This document shows, piece by piece, positions 45,396 to 58,265 of a stretch of 64,000 nt of DNA. Made by a program: the position numbers and the translations under genes. This DNA is from Papilionanthe hookeriana x Papilionanthe teres (lineage: Eukaryota > Streptophyta > Magnoliopsida > Asparagales > Orchidaceae). Within the stretch, counting starts at the first letter, position 1. Each line of letters opens with the position of its first letter. The DNA lies in the NCBI GenBank assembly GCA_022702705.1, contig CM040423.1:42190070-42254069 (forward strand), in the 5' to 3' direction. The notes beneath the pieces were generated by a model. The model searched no databases. It worked only from the letters and a program-made list of their open reading frames with translations, and had not been told where the DNA came from.

Positions 45396-47966
45396 TTAAT
45401 AATAAGATTCCTTCTACGTACAGAGTGGCAGGCAACGATATGACTCCCTTTCAAGTCCCAACACTCAATAAGTGCAATTACGATAATTGAAGCATCAAAT
45501 TGAGCTCCCTTCTTGGGCCCCAAGATGTATGGAGGCTGATAGAGAAATGCTACAACGAGCCGAAAGATGAGTCAAGTTTATCTCAAACTCAAAAAGATAG
45601 TCTAAGAGATTCGGGAAAGAGAGAAAAGAAAGCTCTCTATATAATCTATCAAGGATTAGATGATGATATTTTTTAGATAATTTCTGATGCAAATTCTGTC
45701 AAAGAGATATGCAAGAAGCTTCAGACCTCTTATAAAGGGGTGGAGCAAGTAAAGAAGGTGTGTCCTCAAACATTAAGATGTGTGTTCAAAGCCGTACATA
45801 AAAAACAAACTGAAGTTGTCTTTAAACTTTATTAGAGTATTGACAGTTTCTAATAAACTAAAGAGAAATTGGGAGAAGCTAGCAGTAGTAAGGATTGTGG
45901 AGAAGTTCCTTCAATCTTTAAATCCAAAGTTTGATCATATTGTTTTCATCGTTGAAAAAATTAAGATTTAGAGAGTATGACAATTGAGTAACTCTTAGGT
46001 TCTTTACATGAAGAAAAGAAAAAGAAGAAGCAAGAGATCATGTAACATATCATAAAGTTGCAACTTAATTCAACTAAGAGATCCTTGAGTATGATATATA
46101 TATCAACAAAGAAGATATCGTGGTTAAGGACAACGTCATGGGCATAGATGTGGATGAGGTTGGAGTTCCAACAATGACAACAACAACAATATCAATTTTG
46201 GACAAGAAGGAAGATCAACTAGAAGGTGAGGAAGAAGAAATCAAGACCAAGATATGATAAGTCTCCAATGACATGTTACAATTGCTTAAAGTTTAGTCAA
46301 TCTGTTGCAGAATGTAGAACTCCAACGAAAAATAAAGTTGATAAAAGGCCAATTATTTAGAAAAGAGAAGTCAACAAGATTTCACTTTGCTACTGGCATA
46401 TAAATACAACGAAAAGATAGTACATGATATCTGGACATCGGTACCAGCAATCATGTGTGGGAGAAAAAGCTTGTTCGTGAAGCTTGACAAGTTGGTGAGT
46501 GGTAATGTCTCCTTTGAAGATGTGTCTAAGCCTACAGTGAAAGGCAAATTTAATATCATTATCCAATTGAAGAATAAGAATCATCAATTTATTTCAAAAG
46601 TTTACTATGTGTCAAATATGAAGAGTAATATCCTAAGTCTGGGTCGGCTCTTAGAAAATGGTTATGATATTCATTTGAAAGCCAATAACCTTTCTATAAG
46701 AGACAATATGAGCAATCAAAGGGTGAAGATACTAATGTCAAGAAATAAAATGTTCTTGCTTAATATTCAAAATGATATTGCCAAGTGTCTCAATGCCTGT
46801 TACAAGATCCATCCTCACTCTGATATCTTCCGCTTGGGCATCTTAATTTTGAAGGATTAGAGTTGTTATCAAAGAAGAAAATGGAAATAGGTCTATTTTG
46901 CATCAATCACTCGACTACAAATGTGAAGGCAACTTACTTGAAATGCAATTTAGGAAGAGTCTTCCAAAAAGGTCAAATTCGAGAGTACAAAAAATATCTC
47001 AGCTCATACATATGGATGTGTGCGGTCTAATGAAGTCAAGCTCTCTTGGTAAGAACAATTATTTTATTCTCTTCATAAATTATTTTTAAATAAAAACATA
47101 AGCATCTTTTTTGAAGAAAAAATCAAAGGTATTTGGGGTATTCAAGAAGTTTAAAGCTTTGGTAGAAAAAGAAAGTGGCTTCAAGATCAAAGCCATGTGA
47201 TCTAATTAAGGAGGTGAGTTCACTTCAAAGGAATTTCAAAAAATTTTGTGCTGCCGCCGGAATACATTGACCATAAATTGTTTCGAGCTCCCCTCAACAA
47301 TATGGTGTAGCGGAAAGAATGGATCAAACAACCATCAATATAGCAAGGAGTATGCTTAAGAGTACGAGGTTGCCGAAGGAGTTTGGGTTGAAGCTGCTGC
47401 ATGCATAGTTTACTTATCCAACCAATCTCCAACAAGAAGTGTGTGAAGTGTATGGGGAAAGACACTACAAGAAGCATAAAAAGGAAGGAAGCAAAGTATC
47501 TCTCATTTAAGAATGCTTGGAAGCATAGCTCATGTGCACATTCCTGATGAGCAACGAAGTAAACTAGATGACGAGAATGAGAAGTTCATTTTCATCGGTT
47601 TTAAATCTAACTAAAAAGGCAACAAGTTATACAATCTATCAGTTGTGATGTCATGTTTGATTAAGAAGGAGAATGGGATTGAGACTCCCATGATGTGAAC
47701 CACAACTTCTTTAAGGATGTAGAAGAGGAGCTATCAAGGTTGGAAAAAGAATGAGATGACAACAACTCCAAATGTATGAACCCAAAAGGTGTCATCATCT
47801 TCAACATCTTCAAGTGAAGGTTCAAGTGAAAGAATACCAAACCTTAGAAGTTTGTAGAAAATTGATGAGGTAGTTGAGAATCAATATAATTTTGCTCTCT
47901 TTTGGAAATAGAAGACCAATTGCGAGCTCATTACTTTTCAAGAAGCCATGCAAAGTAAGAAGTTGA
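45396..47966 (+). mobile_element. Ty1/copia relic (unit 3)
   Basis: Begins inside the leader after the primer site (AAGATTCCTTCTACGTAC). Gag runs to about 46.25 kb; a better-preserved zinc knuckle (CYNC, with Gln in place of the usual His) lies near 46.27 kb; protease/pre-integrase near 46.39-46.86 kb, where YYVSNMKSNILSLGRLLENG keeps residues lost from units 1 and 2; integrase near 46.9-47.6 kb. It stops at the same point before RT. Less damaged than the other copies but still non-functional. Confidence 0.88.
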
Positions 47967-48410
47967 CATTACTGGATAGTTAAATTAGAGTAAAAAATTT
48001 GCTTCTAAACTTTTTTATGCATATATCTGTGTCGGATTTTTCTACTGTTTTGCTATGAAATTAAATTTATTTTGCATCGAAATTTGCCTCGGATTAGCTT
48101 CTGAAATTCGACACAAACAACATTGAAATTAACAGTAATGGTGCAGCGTTTTTTGTGTCGCATTCACGTCCGAAAAATCGACACAAAAAATTTACTTAAA
48201 AGCGTAGTGAAAATCCGACGCAAAGTAGACGATAGAGTCGATGCAATTGACCTAAAAACCCATCATGCGCCTCTTCTTCCTCCCGCAACACTGAAACCCT
48301 CTCCTTCTCTCCGTCGCAATTTGTCGTACCTCTCCATCGCCTGTCGCCGTTCCTCCTTTTGGCCACTGAAGTCCATCGCGACCCTAGCCGATCGGAAAAG
48401 ATAACTTCGG
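47967..48410 (+). mobile_element. CACTA-like transposon end (unit 3, left)
   Basis: Same junction after copia, with a degraded terminus CATTACTGGATAG and the same subterminal-type motifs (CCTCGGATTAGC, GTGTCGCATTCACGTC). The leader-like C/T-rich part has a deletion near 48.27 kb relative to units 1 and 2. Confidence 0.48.
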
Positions 48411-49491
48411 CCTTTTTTTTTTAAATTTTGGTATGTATGTAGTATTTGAAGTTCAGGTGTGTGGAATGTATATGCATAAGACTTCAGTGGTATGTATAAA
48501 ACATTTGATATTTATGTGTTAGGAATGTATATGCATAAGATTAAGTTTAGAGTAATGTAGACTTTAGGTTTAATGTAATGTAGATTTTAGCTTTAGCTTA
48601 AGATTTTGGTTTATATATATTTATCCACTTCTAGGCAATCTTCAGGTGAGATAAGCTGTTAGAGAAGGATAAAATAGTGAGAAATTAGAACTTTTATAAT
48701 ATTTGTTGTTATGGGAGGCAAATTGTCATTCTAAAATCAATAAACATAATGTGACGTAAGATAATTAGTTTTATTAGTTGCATTAAGAAGTTACTAAAAG
48801 AGTGTCCAAAAATTATAGATGTCAATTACTAATGAAAAAAAAAACTTGCCTTTAAACTTAAAGTCACATCAATTTTTTCATTATGTGTTCATATTTAAGA
48901 AGAAAAAGTGACTATTTGAAGTCGTGTTCCTCTTTTTTCTTAACATTCCTTCCCGTCTTAATAGTCTTCTATTTCCAAGAACTTTTAAGAGGTTAAAATC
49001 TCACTGTAATTGTAAGCTATTTTACAGAGGTTAGCGCTCATTCAAATAAACATTAATTAAGTAGGTTCTTTGACACTACACAAGCCAAATAGAACTAACA
49101 AAGAAGGAATTACTTATCAAAATTAAACAAGAAAAAAATAATTAGCTAAAAGATTATTTTCACACATTAGGATACAAAATAGAGAATTAATTCTCTAAAA
49201 AATGAAGGAATTGTATTTCATCCAAAAAAAAAAAAAAACTTGGTGGCATCCGGAGCCGCCCGAGATTTTGTCGATGTCGATGTTGATATTATTATTTGGA
49301 GACGCCACTCTGTTTATCCATAATATTATCATAATCTTCAAGAAATCTTATTTTTTTGGACTATGTAAAGGATCCTCAGATAATAAGAAATTTGAAGAAA
49401 ATAAGGGGCTAATAAAATAGAAAACAGTAGAATATGAAATGTCGGTAATAATCCATATATAAGGAGATTCTAGAATATCTTATTCTAGAAG

Positions 49492-49570
<79 letters not shown>

Positions 49571-49941
49571 ACGCTCACATGTGAAATTTTGATAACTAGA
49601 GATTTCTAGGTGTGTACCTATTCTGAGTTCTTAAATCTCCTATAGGAGCAAGCTTCTATAGTTAATTACATCTTAGACATTTAAATTTGTCTAAGAAAAC
49701 TTTTGATTAATGTTAACACTTGTTTTCTAAGAGATTTCAAGAACAAGAAAAGAAACATTAATGTTCGATCCTAAGAGTGATATGTTTCTAAGTAACACAT
49801 ACTACTCCCAAAAACCATTTTCATCTATATATTTATGTCATTAGTTAAAGACGTAAATATGAAATTTTGAGTAATGAATGTGTAAGAACATAGAAGTGTG
49901 GTACGCCTATAAATTTTGCATATTGACAGTTGTTGGTGCAG
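48411..49941. other. Upstream spacer of NPF3
   Basis: No gene. It matches 40851-42339, including the copia-LTR-like scrap near 48.9 kb and the family X-like scrap near 49.65-49.80 kb. A (TA)n run at 49493-49568 is about 76 bp long against 22 bp in unit 2. Confidence 0.5.
49493..49568. repeat. (TA)n microsatellite
   Basis: Pure TA run of about 76 bp, expanded relative to the equivalent site at 41946-41967. Confidence 0.9.
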
Positions 49942-50292
49942 GGAGAAAAATTGTGTACGTAAGATGTACGCAGAGATGCGTACGTAAAAGGGTATAAGGA
50001 GGTTACACAGAGGTTATATCCAAGTTACAACCCTCTTAACCTACTTATAACTCTCTTGTAACCCCCCTGTAACCTATCAATAAGTTCGCGCTTCTGTTTT
50101 CATGCGTTGGTAGGTTACAGAGGGGTTACAAGAGGTTATAAGTAGTTTACAGGAGGTATAGGGGGTTACAAGGGGGTTATAAGTAGGTTACAGGAGGGTT
50201 GTAACCTGGATATAACCCCTGTGCAACCCCCATATACTCTGCGTTTACGTACGCAGCTCTGCGTACGTCTTACGTACGCAATTTTTTTCCTA
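49942..50292. mobile_element. 351-bp foldback element upstream of NPF3
   Basis: Same palindrome as in units 1 and 2. The left flank GTGCAG is intact; the right flank has decayed to ATGCTG. The arms keep GTACGTAAGATGTACGCAGAG and its inverse. Confidence 0.82.
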
Positions 50293-50494
50293 ATGCTGAA
50301 GCACATACCGCAACTTAATTTAATATGCTGCAAGTTTCCAAAAACCAGGCCTCTGCCAAGGTAAAATTAATGACAGCATTTTTCTATAATTTGTTTCTTC
50401 TGCTTGTTAGAACATGTCCGACCAGAATAATTCTGGCAATATATATATGTAGAATGGTCTTCATTTGAGTTATGAATATCTCTCTTCAGCATTA

Positions 50495-52370
50495 ATGGGG
50501 GACGAAGAGAAGGGCAATGAGGAGCATAGGGAGGATGAGTACACGAAGGATGGAACGGTGGATCTCAGGGGACGGGCATTCCTTAGAGCCAAAGGAGGCG
50601 GATGGGCTGCAAGTTCTTGCATTCTTGGTAATTAATCAGATCTGAACAAACTAATTAGTTTAATATTTATTAGTTGGAAAAATCAAATAACTAAACAAAT
50701 TAACTAATTACAGCCTCTGATGCGTTGGAGAGATTATCCTATTTTGGCGTTGCGCCAAATCTGATTCTTTACCTCACAGATGTTCTTCATCAAGACACTG
50801 TAACTTCTGCAAACAATGTCACAGATTGGGTAGGAACTATAATGATGACTTCTGTCCTCACTGCATTCATTGCAGATTCTTATCTCGGGCGGTACCGAAC
50901 CTACATAATCTGCTCCTTCATCTACCTTCCGGTTCGGTCGATGGACCTCTTGATTAATTAGTTGTTCATGGTCACCCTATGAGTACATAATTAAATAACT
51001 TGTATCATGTGCTATTGCAGGGCATGATCTTTCTGACTTTGACAGTCTCGTTTCCAGCTCCGAGACCACCAACTTGCGATTTATCCAGCCAGCAAAATTG
51101 CAAAGGGAATTCTCAAATAAGTATCTTCTATTTTGCGCTCTATATAATGGCTTTTGGGGTGGCAGGATTGAAGCCCAACTCTGCAGCCTTTGGTGCTGAA
51201 CAATTTGATAAATTTGATCCCAAGGAACAGGCTCAGAAGATCTCCTTCTTCAATTGGTGGACCTTTGCCATCTCACTTGGGAACCTCTTAGCCACCACAC
51301 TGCTAATATACGTCGAAAATGATGTTAGTTGGTCACTTGGGTACACATTGGCCACAATTTTTTTGGCAATTTCCCTATTGGTCTTCGTGCTTGGCACTCC
51401 ACTTTATAGGCATAAGCTGCCTTCTGGAAGCCCTTTCACCAGAGTAGCTCAGGTCGTTGTGGCAGCTATAAGAAAATCTATTGTAGCACTCCCTGATCAA
51501 GATTCCACTAACGATCGCCATGAGCTCTCAACTTCATTAACACTGAAGTTTTTTGACAAAGCCGCTGTAAAAACTAACAGCAGCAACTCAGATAGTCCAT
51601 GGATGTTGTGCCCAGTTTCTCAGGTGGAGGAAACAAAGCAAATTATTAGAATAATCCCAATGTTTATGTTGACGGTTATGCCGAGTCTGATGATGGCTCA
51701 AGTGTTTACATTCTTCGTCAAACAAGGCACTACTTTAGATCCAAGAATGGGGCCTCACTTCAAGTTACCTCCAGCCAATCTCACTGCTGTCTACATGTTC
51801 TCAACCTTAGCAGGAGTTGTAGTCTACGACAGATTGTTGATGCCATTGGCGACGAAGCACACAAATGATCCTCGCGGAATCACATTTTTGCAAAGGATTG
51901 GGATTGGATTAGTCATGCATGTTTTTATCATGCTGGGGGCAGCGTTTGTAGAGAGATGGAGATTAAGTAGTAAGAGCAGCACTACAACTATTTTTGTTCT
52001 TCTTCCACAATTTGCATTGATGGGGATAGCCGAAGTGTTTGCGGCCGTTGGTAAGATGGAATTCTTTTATGATCAATCGCCGGAGCGCATGAAGAGCTTG
52101 GGGGCTTCACTCTTTTTCCTTAGCAATGGTATTGGGAGCTTCGCTAGCAGTTTCCTTCTTTTGATTGTATCGATGCTTACACAAAAGGACGGAGGAAGGG
52201 GATGGATTCAGAATAACTTGAATTCATCTCATCTTGATTACTATTATGCACTTCTAGCTGTTTTGAGTGCAATAAATCTGTTATTCTTCTTAGCCCTTTC
52301 TAAGTTCTATGTTTATAGATGTGTTGCTGTAAATTCAGCACCTGATCGGGAGAAGGAAGGCAGCAAGTGA
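50495..52370 (+). CDS. NPF3: NRT1/PTR-family proton-coupled transporter (NPF5-like)
   Basis: Exons 50495-50627, 50714-50931 and 51021-52370; both introns are GT-AG, and the protein has 566 residues. The membrane layout and motifs follow NPF1: DALER in TM1, LTAFIADSYLGRY, GLKPN, FGAEQFD, FFNWWTFAISLGNL and MEFFYDQSPERMKSLG. In exon 3 it differs from NPF1 at only a handful of residues (for example SFPAPR for SLPALR, ATKHT for ARKHT, FFLALSKFY for LFLALSKLY), but exons 1 and 2 and intron 2 are more divergent (AFLRA for PFLRA, NNVTDW for NNVTNW). No disabling change is visible. Proton-coupled transport of an unknown substrate is inferred from family membership. The TATA box is about 50 bp before the ATG and the foldback lies about 200 bp upstream. 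Confidence 0.9.
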
Positions 52371-52678
52371 TGAATCAAATGCAATAACTAAATGTATTTT
52401 TAGGCTGCTGATTCGTCTTGGCTGGCCTGTTTCTTTTCTTCTAATATTACATCCATCTTTGAATTTGTATTCTGTCTTTTAGGTTCTTGATAGATTCCCA
52501 CAAGCGACAATGATACCCATATGAGACGTTTTTTTATTTTATTTTATCCATTTCTCATATATGTGGATTAGTGGGCAAAGTAATCTTAATTTATGCAGGA
52601 CCTATATATATATCAAGCAATTTCCTGGAAAAAAAATATTTATATAGACAAAATATTTTAGGTTACATACATTGTTCT

Positions 52679-52915
52679 TTTATTATTATTATTATTATTA
52701 TTGTTTTTTTTTTTGTAAAATATTGGTTGACAGGTGAAATGCCAACTAATCTCTTGGGCTCTGAATCCCGCTAGGATTTGGATTGAACCCCGTGAGGCAA
52801 TCGATTCATGTACAAATTTCATATAAAAGACAACTCGTCTTGAAGGGATTTGAACCTCCAACCTGAGAGTACTTACACTAACAAACAGATGCTCTTCCAA
52901 CAGAAAGAGGACGTG
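52679..52915 (-). mobile_element. tRNA-derived SINE, minus strand (unit 3)
   Basis: Counterpart of 25983-26232. On the minus strand the A-box-like GTTGGAAGAGC (52891-52901) and a perfect B box GGTTCAAATCCC (52846-52857) are about 40 bp apart. The body ends in an A-run and (AAT)n tail at 52679-52714. Confidence 0.75.
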
Positions 52916-52965
52916 GCTCAGCTTATATACATACTATATAATTCTTATATTATATATATATTTAA

Positions 52966-53088
52966 CGTACACTCGGGCGGCACGTTGGTTGGCAGCTCAA
53001 TTGTAAGTCCACTTGGATCCAGATTTGATTCCCATCGAGAATGAATGCTCACCCTTTGGGGGATCGGTATTTGGGGGACGATCACCCC

Positions 53089-53163
<75 letters not shown>
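52966..53163 (+). mobile_element. Possible SINE-like segment with (TA)n tail (unit 3)
   Basis: Counterpart of 26270-26457. The TA run at 53094-53163 is about 70 bp against 57 bp in unit 1. The class is uncertain because the internal boxes are weak. Confidence 0.35.
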
Positions 53164-53164
<1 letters not shown>

Positions 53165-54500
53165 CAACAACTAATATATCACAATTAGATACATCTTCTC
53201 ATGCAAAATTTTATATTGTGAAAATAATTATAAATGTAAATATCAAATTTTGATCGTTAGATACAGAAACACATCAGAATTGTGGGTATGCATGTTAATT
53301 TTGCAAGATATAACGACAAAGTATGAAGGGGTTGAAGATATTCCTTTCCAATATGAATTGATTCTTAGATGATGACGTCCATATTTGCATTTTAGTATAT
53401 AAATATTATTTTCTTTTAATGGTCATCTTCATAATTTTGAATTAGTTTATAGAGAGGGGGAACTTAAAGTCCATCGTTTTATGTCATTAAATATAAAACA
53501 ATAAAGCTGTTTACTTTAAACAGGTTTAGATCTAAAGAACTCTGTTTGAAAGCTACGTCGAAAATACGACATTGATTTAATTCAATTTTGACTTAGATTA
53601 CTCCTTTTTTGGAATGGAAAAACGTCAAAAATCTTGATAAATTTTTTTTTTTATTTTTTCTTCGAATAGATTTAAAACTTATGGCAACGAGATAAAGATT
53701 TTTGAAAGCTACGACAGAATAAGTTAATTGTATCCCTTAAAAAGATTTCTCTTGAATAAGGCATCAAAGTTTGTTTGATTGGGAAAAGTCTAATAATGTT
53801 GTTGGGGTATTATGTGTTCGTTCAACATAATAAGTTATATGTCATCAACAAATTTTCATCATCCACACAAATCTCAAGTAAGGCGTGGCACAAATTTTGA
53901 AGTAATATTTTGAGCAAGAAATGTTCAAACTTCAATTGAAAGTCGTCTAAAATTTCAATTTTAGCAAACTTTTATTCAAACTGATCGACGCAACGAGACA
54001 TACTCTATGACACCAAAATTGGTCTAATCAAAGCCAAATCAGGCTCAAAACATGTTGTTAAACTGCTTTTGGAAGCTTCAAGTTCATAATTGGAAGGGCA
54101 AACAAATATCAAAATCTGACATGCTTATATTCAAATCGAGCAGGCTGCCAAGGCGAATACAACAAGCCCATGATCACTTAATCCGACATCATTAATGTAC
54201 AAATGCCATTCAATCGGGGGAACTTTTCCTGGCAGTCTGATTGAGTGGTATGGATTTCTTCCTTATTTTCAATTTAAGCTCTATAAATAAAGTCATACCC
54301 CCTATTGAAAGTAGGGACCATGAGTCAAAAGAAGACTGAAGCTTAGAGGAGGAGTTGAAATCTAGCATCACTTTTACACTACAAATCTAGTTAATACCTT
54401 CCACTCCTGCAGCCACAGACCATTGTCGACCACTGCACTTCAGCCACCAACGACCACCGTCAGTTTCCCCTGACTTGTTATAATGAAACCCCTAGTAGAA
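53164..54500. other. Intergenic AT-rich spacer (unit 3)
   Basis: Counterpart of 26458-27790, with an added 44-bp segment near 53290-53320 (CATGTTAATTTTGCAAGATA). No gene is recognised. Confidence 0.45.
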
Positions 54501-54562
54501 TTACCACGTGCGCTGTAAAATTTTGGCGTACATTGTAGAGTAACGGGACATCATGCAAAACA

Positions 54563-55368
54563 ATGCACTCCACATATAATGTAATTAAGTTTTCCAAAGA
54601 CGGCATAACAACGCACATCAAATATAGTGCAACGACACAGTCCGATGACTGTGTAAAAATGCACTCTACATACGGTTTAATGAAGCCTCCCAAAGACTAT
54701 ATAACAATGCACTCTGAAGACAATGGCCTTCTCCGGGCTTCTAAAGTTATGTCCTTGCAGCCTGCGACTATGGCCTACTCGGTGCATGGCTTGTGCAGCT
54801 TCTGACTCCAGCCTCTGCAGCCTATGGATGTCATTGCATCTCACTACAACAGTCTATGTGACCAACCACTCCTACTTGGTCCACAACTCGTGTAGCTCCT
54901 GACTCTAGTCTTTGCAGTCTACGTATGTCATCATAGCTCACCACTATGACCTATATTACAAATTATTGTCTACTTGGTCTATAGTTGGTCAAGCTCCTGA
55001 CTCTAGCCTCTACGGCCTACAAACGTTATCAAAACTCACCACTATAGTCTATATAACCAATTATGAACTACATGGTCCACAGCTTGTCCATCCCTCGGCT
55101 CTAATCTCTGTGACATTCAAACATCATCATAGCTCACCACAATTGCCTACATGACCAGCTACGACTTATGTGGTCCACAAATATTGCATCTCTTAACTCT
55201 AGCTTTGGTGGCATATTAACATCATCACAGCTCATCATTATGGATTACATAACCAACTACAACCTACATGATTTGCAGCTCGTGTAACTTCTAACTCCGA
55301 CCCCTGCAACATATTGACGTCATCACAGCTCACCAATATGGCTTATGTGACCAATTACGACATACGGG
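54563..55368. repeat. 48-bp then 97-98 bp tandem repeats (unit 3)
   Basis: 48-bp units open the array, then six 97-98 bp units with anchors at 54831, 54928, 55026, 55124, 55222 and 55320. Unit 1 has five, so one whole unit has been gained or lost since duplication. Confidence 0.85.
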
Positions 55369-56340
55369 CATTACAAAAATTGAGTAAATTTGCATCAGAC
55401 TTACAGATGCAAAACAAAGGCAAATAAGACGATAATGCAAGATTATTGTTGAATTTCTATACGTCTGAATATACTTTACGTTAAACTTGCATCACAAAAA
55501 TTTGTCACTTTTTTTAGATGTCTTATTTATATCTTATTTGCATCGATTAATATTGAGATTGTACATACGTCTGAATATGCGTATAAAAAAAGGATGTAAA
55601 TTTTTTGCATGGGCTTGCCGTCGGATTTGCAACAGAAAATATTGAAGACCAGTGAAAAATAATTGTTGTATGCGCGACACAATATGCGATACAAATCAGA
55701 TGCAAAACTTTATAAAAAAATGATTATATTTGCAAAACCTGCACACAACTAACGATGTATATCACAACAATATATTAATGTGTTACAACAACACAGTTTA
55801 TAGCCCAAATAAATACCAGTAATGAAAAGCAAAATAATGTCACAAGTGGTCCCAAATCTCACCAATACAATTTAAAAGAAATTCCATCATAAAAAATCAA
55901 TATAATGTTGAATGATAAAAAGAAAACAGAAAAAAACCACTATATCTCATCCCCAACACATTCCCCATCACCCCCACCCCTCCTCCTCCTCCTCCTCCTC
56001 CTGCTGCTTATCCTCCTCCTCAACCAATGACGTCATTGATCGTTTGTCCTGGCAATCTGCTAAACTCTCTGTCATGGAATCGTCGACCCTATATTGAAAT
56101 TGCATCATTTGTTCATGCAACTGTAAGAGCTCTTCGTTCATGACAGTGACCCGCCTGACAAGAGTATCATGGTGTGGCTATGTCCAGGTCGGTGAACTCA
56201 CTAGAGCATGAGTGATCTAGGCGTCAAAGGCTATGCCCCTCGTACCAAGGCAATGGACCCTCCATTTCCTCCCTCCCTCTACCTACGTCCATAGCTCGAA
56301 CTAGGATTGTGCAGTGGTAGAATGGCTAAACTTAATTGAC
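55369..56340 (-). mobile_element. CACTA-like transposon end (unit 3, right)
   Basis: Begins CATTACAAAAATTGAGTAAA, then subterminal-type motifs and the weak ORF1-like coding relic on the minus strand near 56.0-56.2 kb. Same orientation as at 28552-29490. A (CCT)n run at 55980-56008 replaces the poly-C of unit 1. Confidence 0.42.
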
Positions 56341-56403
56341 CTTCGTCAATTGGATTATACATATTATTGAATTTCCAAGTAGAAGGTCGATCCACTGAAA
56401 ATT

Positions 56404-58026
56404 TGATATCTTTTTACTACTCATTTCATACCTTTTTTTGATGATATTGCACTTTAAAGAAATGTATTTTTCATGATTTGATGCAAGTATAATGATTTTA
56501 GGTCTTTAGAGCAAAAGGAAGCGAAAAGGAGCAAATTTAGAGCAAAATGGAGTAAAAGTACATTTCATTGAACTAGCACTGAACAGCGCTGTCACCAGTG
56601 CCAGACCGCGCCATTTTACAGAGACTTTGGACGCAAACGACGAAAAATAGCACCGGACGGCGCCTTATCCTGCGTCGGACCGCGCCCTATCCCGAATTCA
56701 AACTAGATTCAATATATTTGGCCGGATTTTGGATGGATGCTTGAAGAAACCCTTGGGAAATCAATTATGGCTGGATTTAAACTACTTTGGAGCCAAATTT
56801 AGAGGGTGAGAGAGTTTAGAGTGTAGAGAGAAAGAAGAGTGAGTGTCTTTTCATTTTGTTTAGGAAATCTAGGGTTTCTGTGTTCTCTTCTAAAGAGTGC
56901 AAGAGGAGAGGGAAAATGAGAGATTTCTTCTTTTTTACTTATCTAAAGAGAGTTGTGTGTTGTTGTGAAGAAAGAAGAGGAGTCAAAGGAATTCCTTGAG
57001 GTTCTCTTGGGTTAGAGTTTTAGATAAGTTGTCTTTTCTTTACTCTATTTGTATGACATTGCTTTTATATATATGATCTATGTTTTGTCATCTCTTCCTC
57101 ATGAGTCTTGAGTAAATTTCTGTCTTCCTCCTTTTCATTTGATGTGTTGATGTTGTGATATGAAAATGATATGCCGATTTATTATGGAAAATTTGTGATG
57201 ACCTTTTAACTTCAAACTTCATTTACTTTTTTATCTGACCAATTAAATTATTAAAATTTTTTTGGGAATCTTATGTTCCGAGAGGATTATGAGTTCCACA
57301 ATGAAAGTGAAAGTCATATTTAATTTCCATGAATTAGTGACGTAGTTCATGGGGGTTGAGTGCAAATAAATAAGGAAATATACTTTGATGGGCGTAGAAT
57401 TGGAGATTTCAGGGTGACAGGCTGAAATCCTCAATTTAGTCTAAAGGTTTGGAAATCAAAGCGAGAGTTAGCCTTTAGGGGAAGGGAAGTGGGAGCTCTG
57501 GAGTGAGAGTCAGTATCCTCCCAGCCTAACCATGGATTTGAGGACTAAACTTAGGATTAGCCAATGTTTTTTATGAGCTTGGAAAAAGGTAAAGAATAGG
57601 AATGCTCCTATTTGGCACAATACATTTACATCACTGATATTTGTCACAAAAATCATTATATTATAATTAGAGAGGAGGAAGATTCTTTCTTACAACTGAA
57701 TTTTGTTATAAATTTTGTCTTGTGTTAGTTTAACTTGCTAGAAGGTTAGAACGTACTTTGGTAGAATTAGTAACTATAATTGTTTGCATTTATTTTAAGA
57801 ATTAAAATTACTTGCAATTGTGTTGTGATTCGAGAAGTGATTTCTGTGCTACACCATAAAATTAATTGCCTCCCTCTGAGATTGATATCCATGACTCCAT
57901 TAGAGCCCTATATTACTTGAGCGATACGTATACTTGCGTTTAATTGTGTGAGTCATTAGAAAACTAAATCAACATAAATATAAATCCGAGTTTATAAATT
58001 TTGGCAAATTAAAAAAAATTGCACCA
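56404..58026 (+). repeat. 5' LTR of the Athila-type element
   Basis: About 1.62 kb, beginning TGATATCTTTTTAC and ending GCACCA, six bases before the primer-binding site. It contains a TTTATATATATGATC TATA-like motif near 57065. The two solo LTRs in units 1 and 2 match it in reverse orientation and have nearly the same length. Confidence 0.75.
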
Positions 58027-58032
58027 AGTTTT

Positions 58033-58050
58033 TGGCGCCGTTGCTGGGGA
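58033..58050 (+). promoter_or_regulatory. Primer-binding site (tRNA-Asp type)
   Basis: TGGCGCCGTTGCTGGGGA is the Athila-type primer-binding site, complementary apart from one position (T for C) to the 3' end of plant tRNA-Asp as I recall it. This fixes the end of the 5' LTR and the lineage. Confidence 0.85.
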
Positions 58051-58265
58051 GGAAATGTAACTGCTTAAAATTAATTTTATAGTATTTGAAATATTATATT
58101 TCAATTATAAGTCATAATTCTGTGTGTTTGTTTATTGTTAGTGTTCTTATTGTGTTTGTATGCATAGTATCACATATATATGTTTAGTGCCTTACGATTT
58201 TGAATTAGAGCGTACTATTAGAAAAATTTGAAAACAATAAAAAAAAATCTGAAAAACCTCACAAA

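Larger units (their letters stand above)
45396..56388. repeat. Duplicated unit 3 of the NPF array
   Basis: Lacks the LINE and solo LTR of units 1 and 2 on its left. Contains copia, CACTA-like end, foldback, NPF3, SINE, 48/97-bp repeats and CACTA-like end. The right border at about 56388 corresponds to about 29530 in unit 1; beyond it unit 3 meets Athila and unit 1 meets a LINE. Confidence 0.85.
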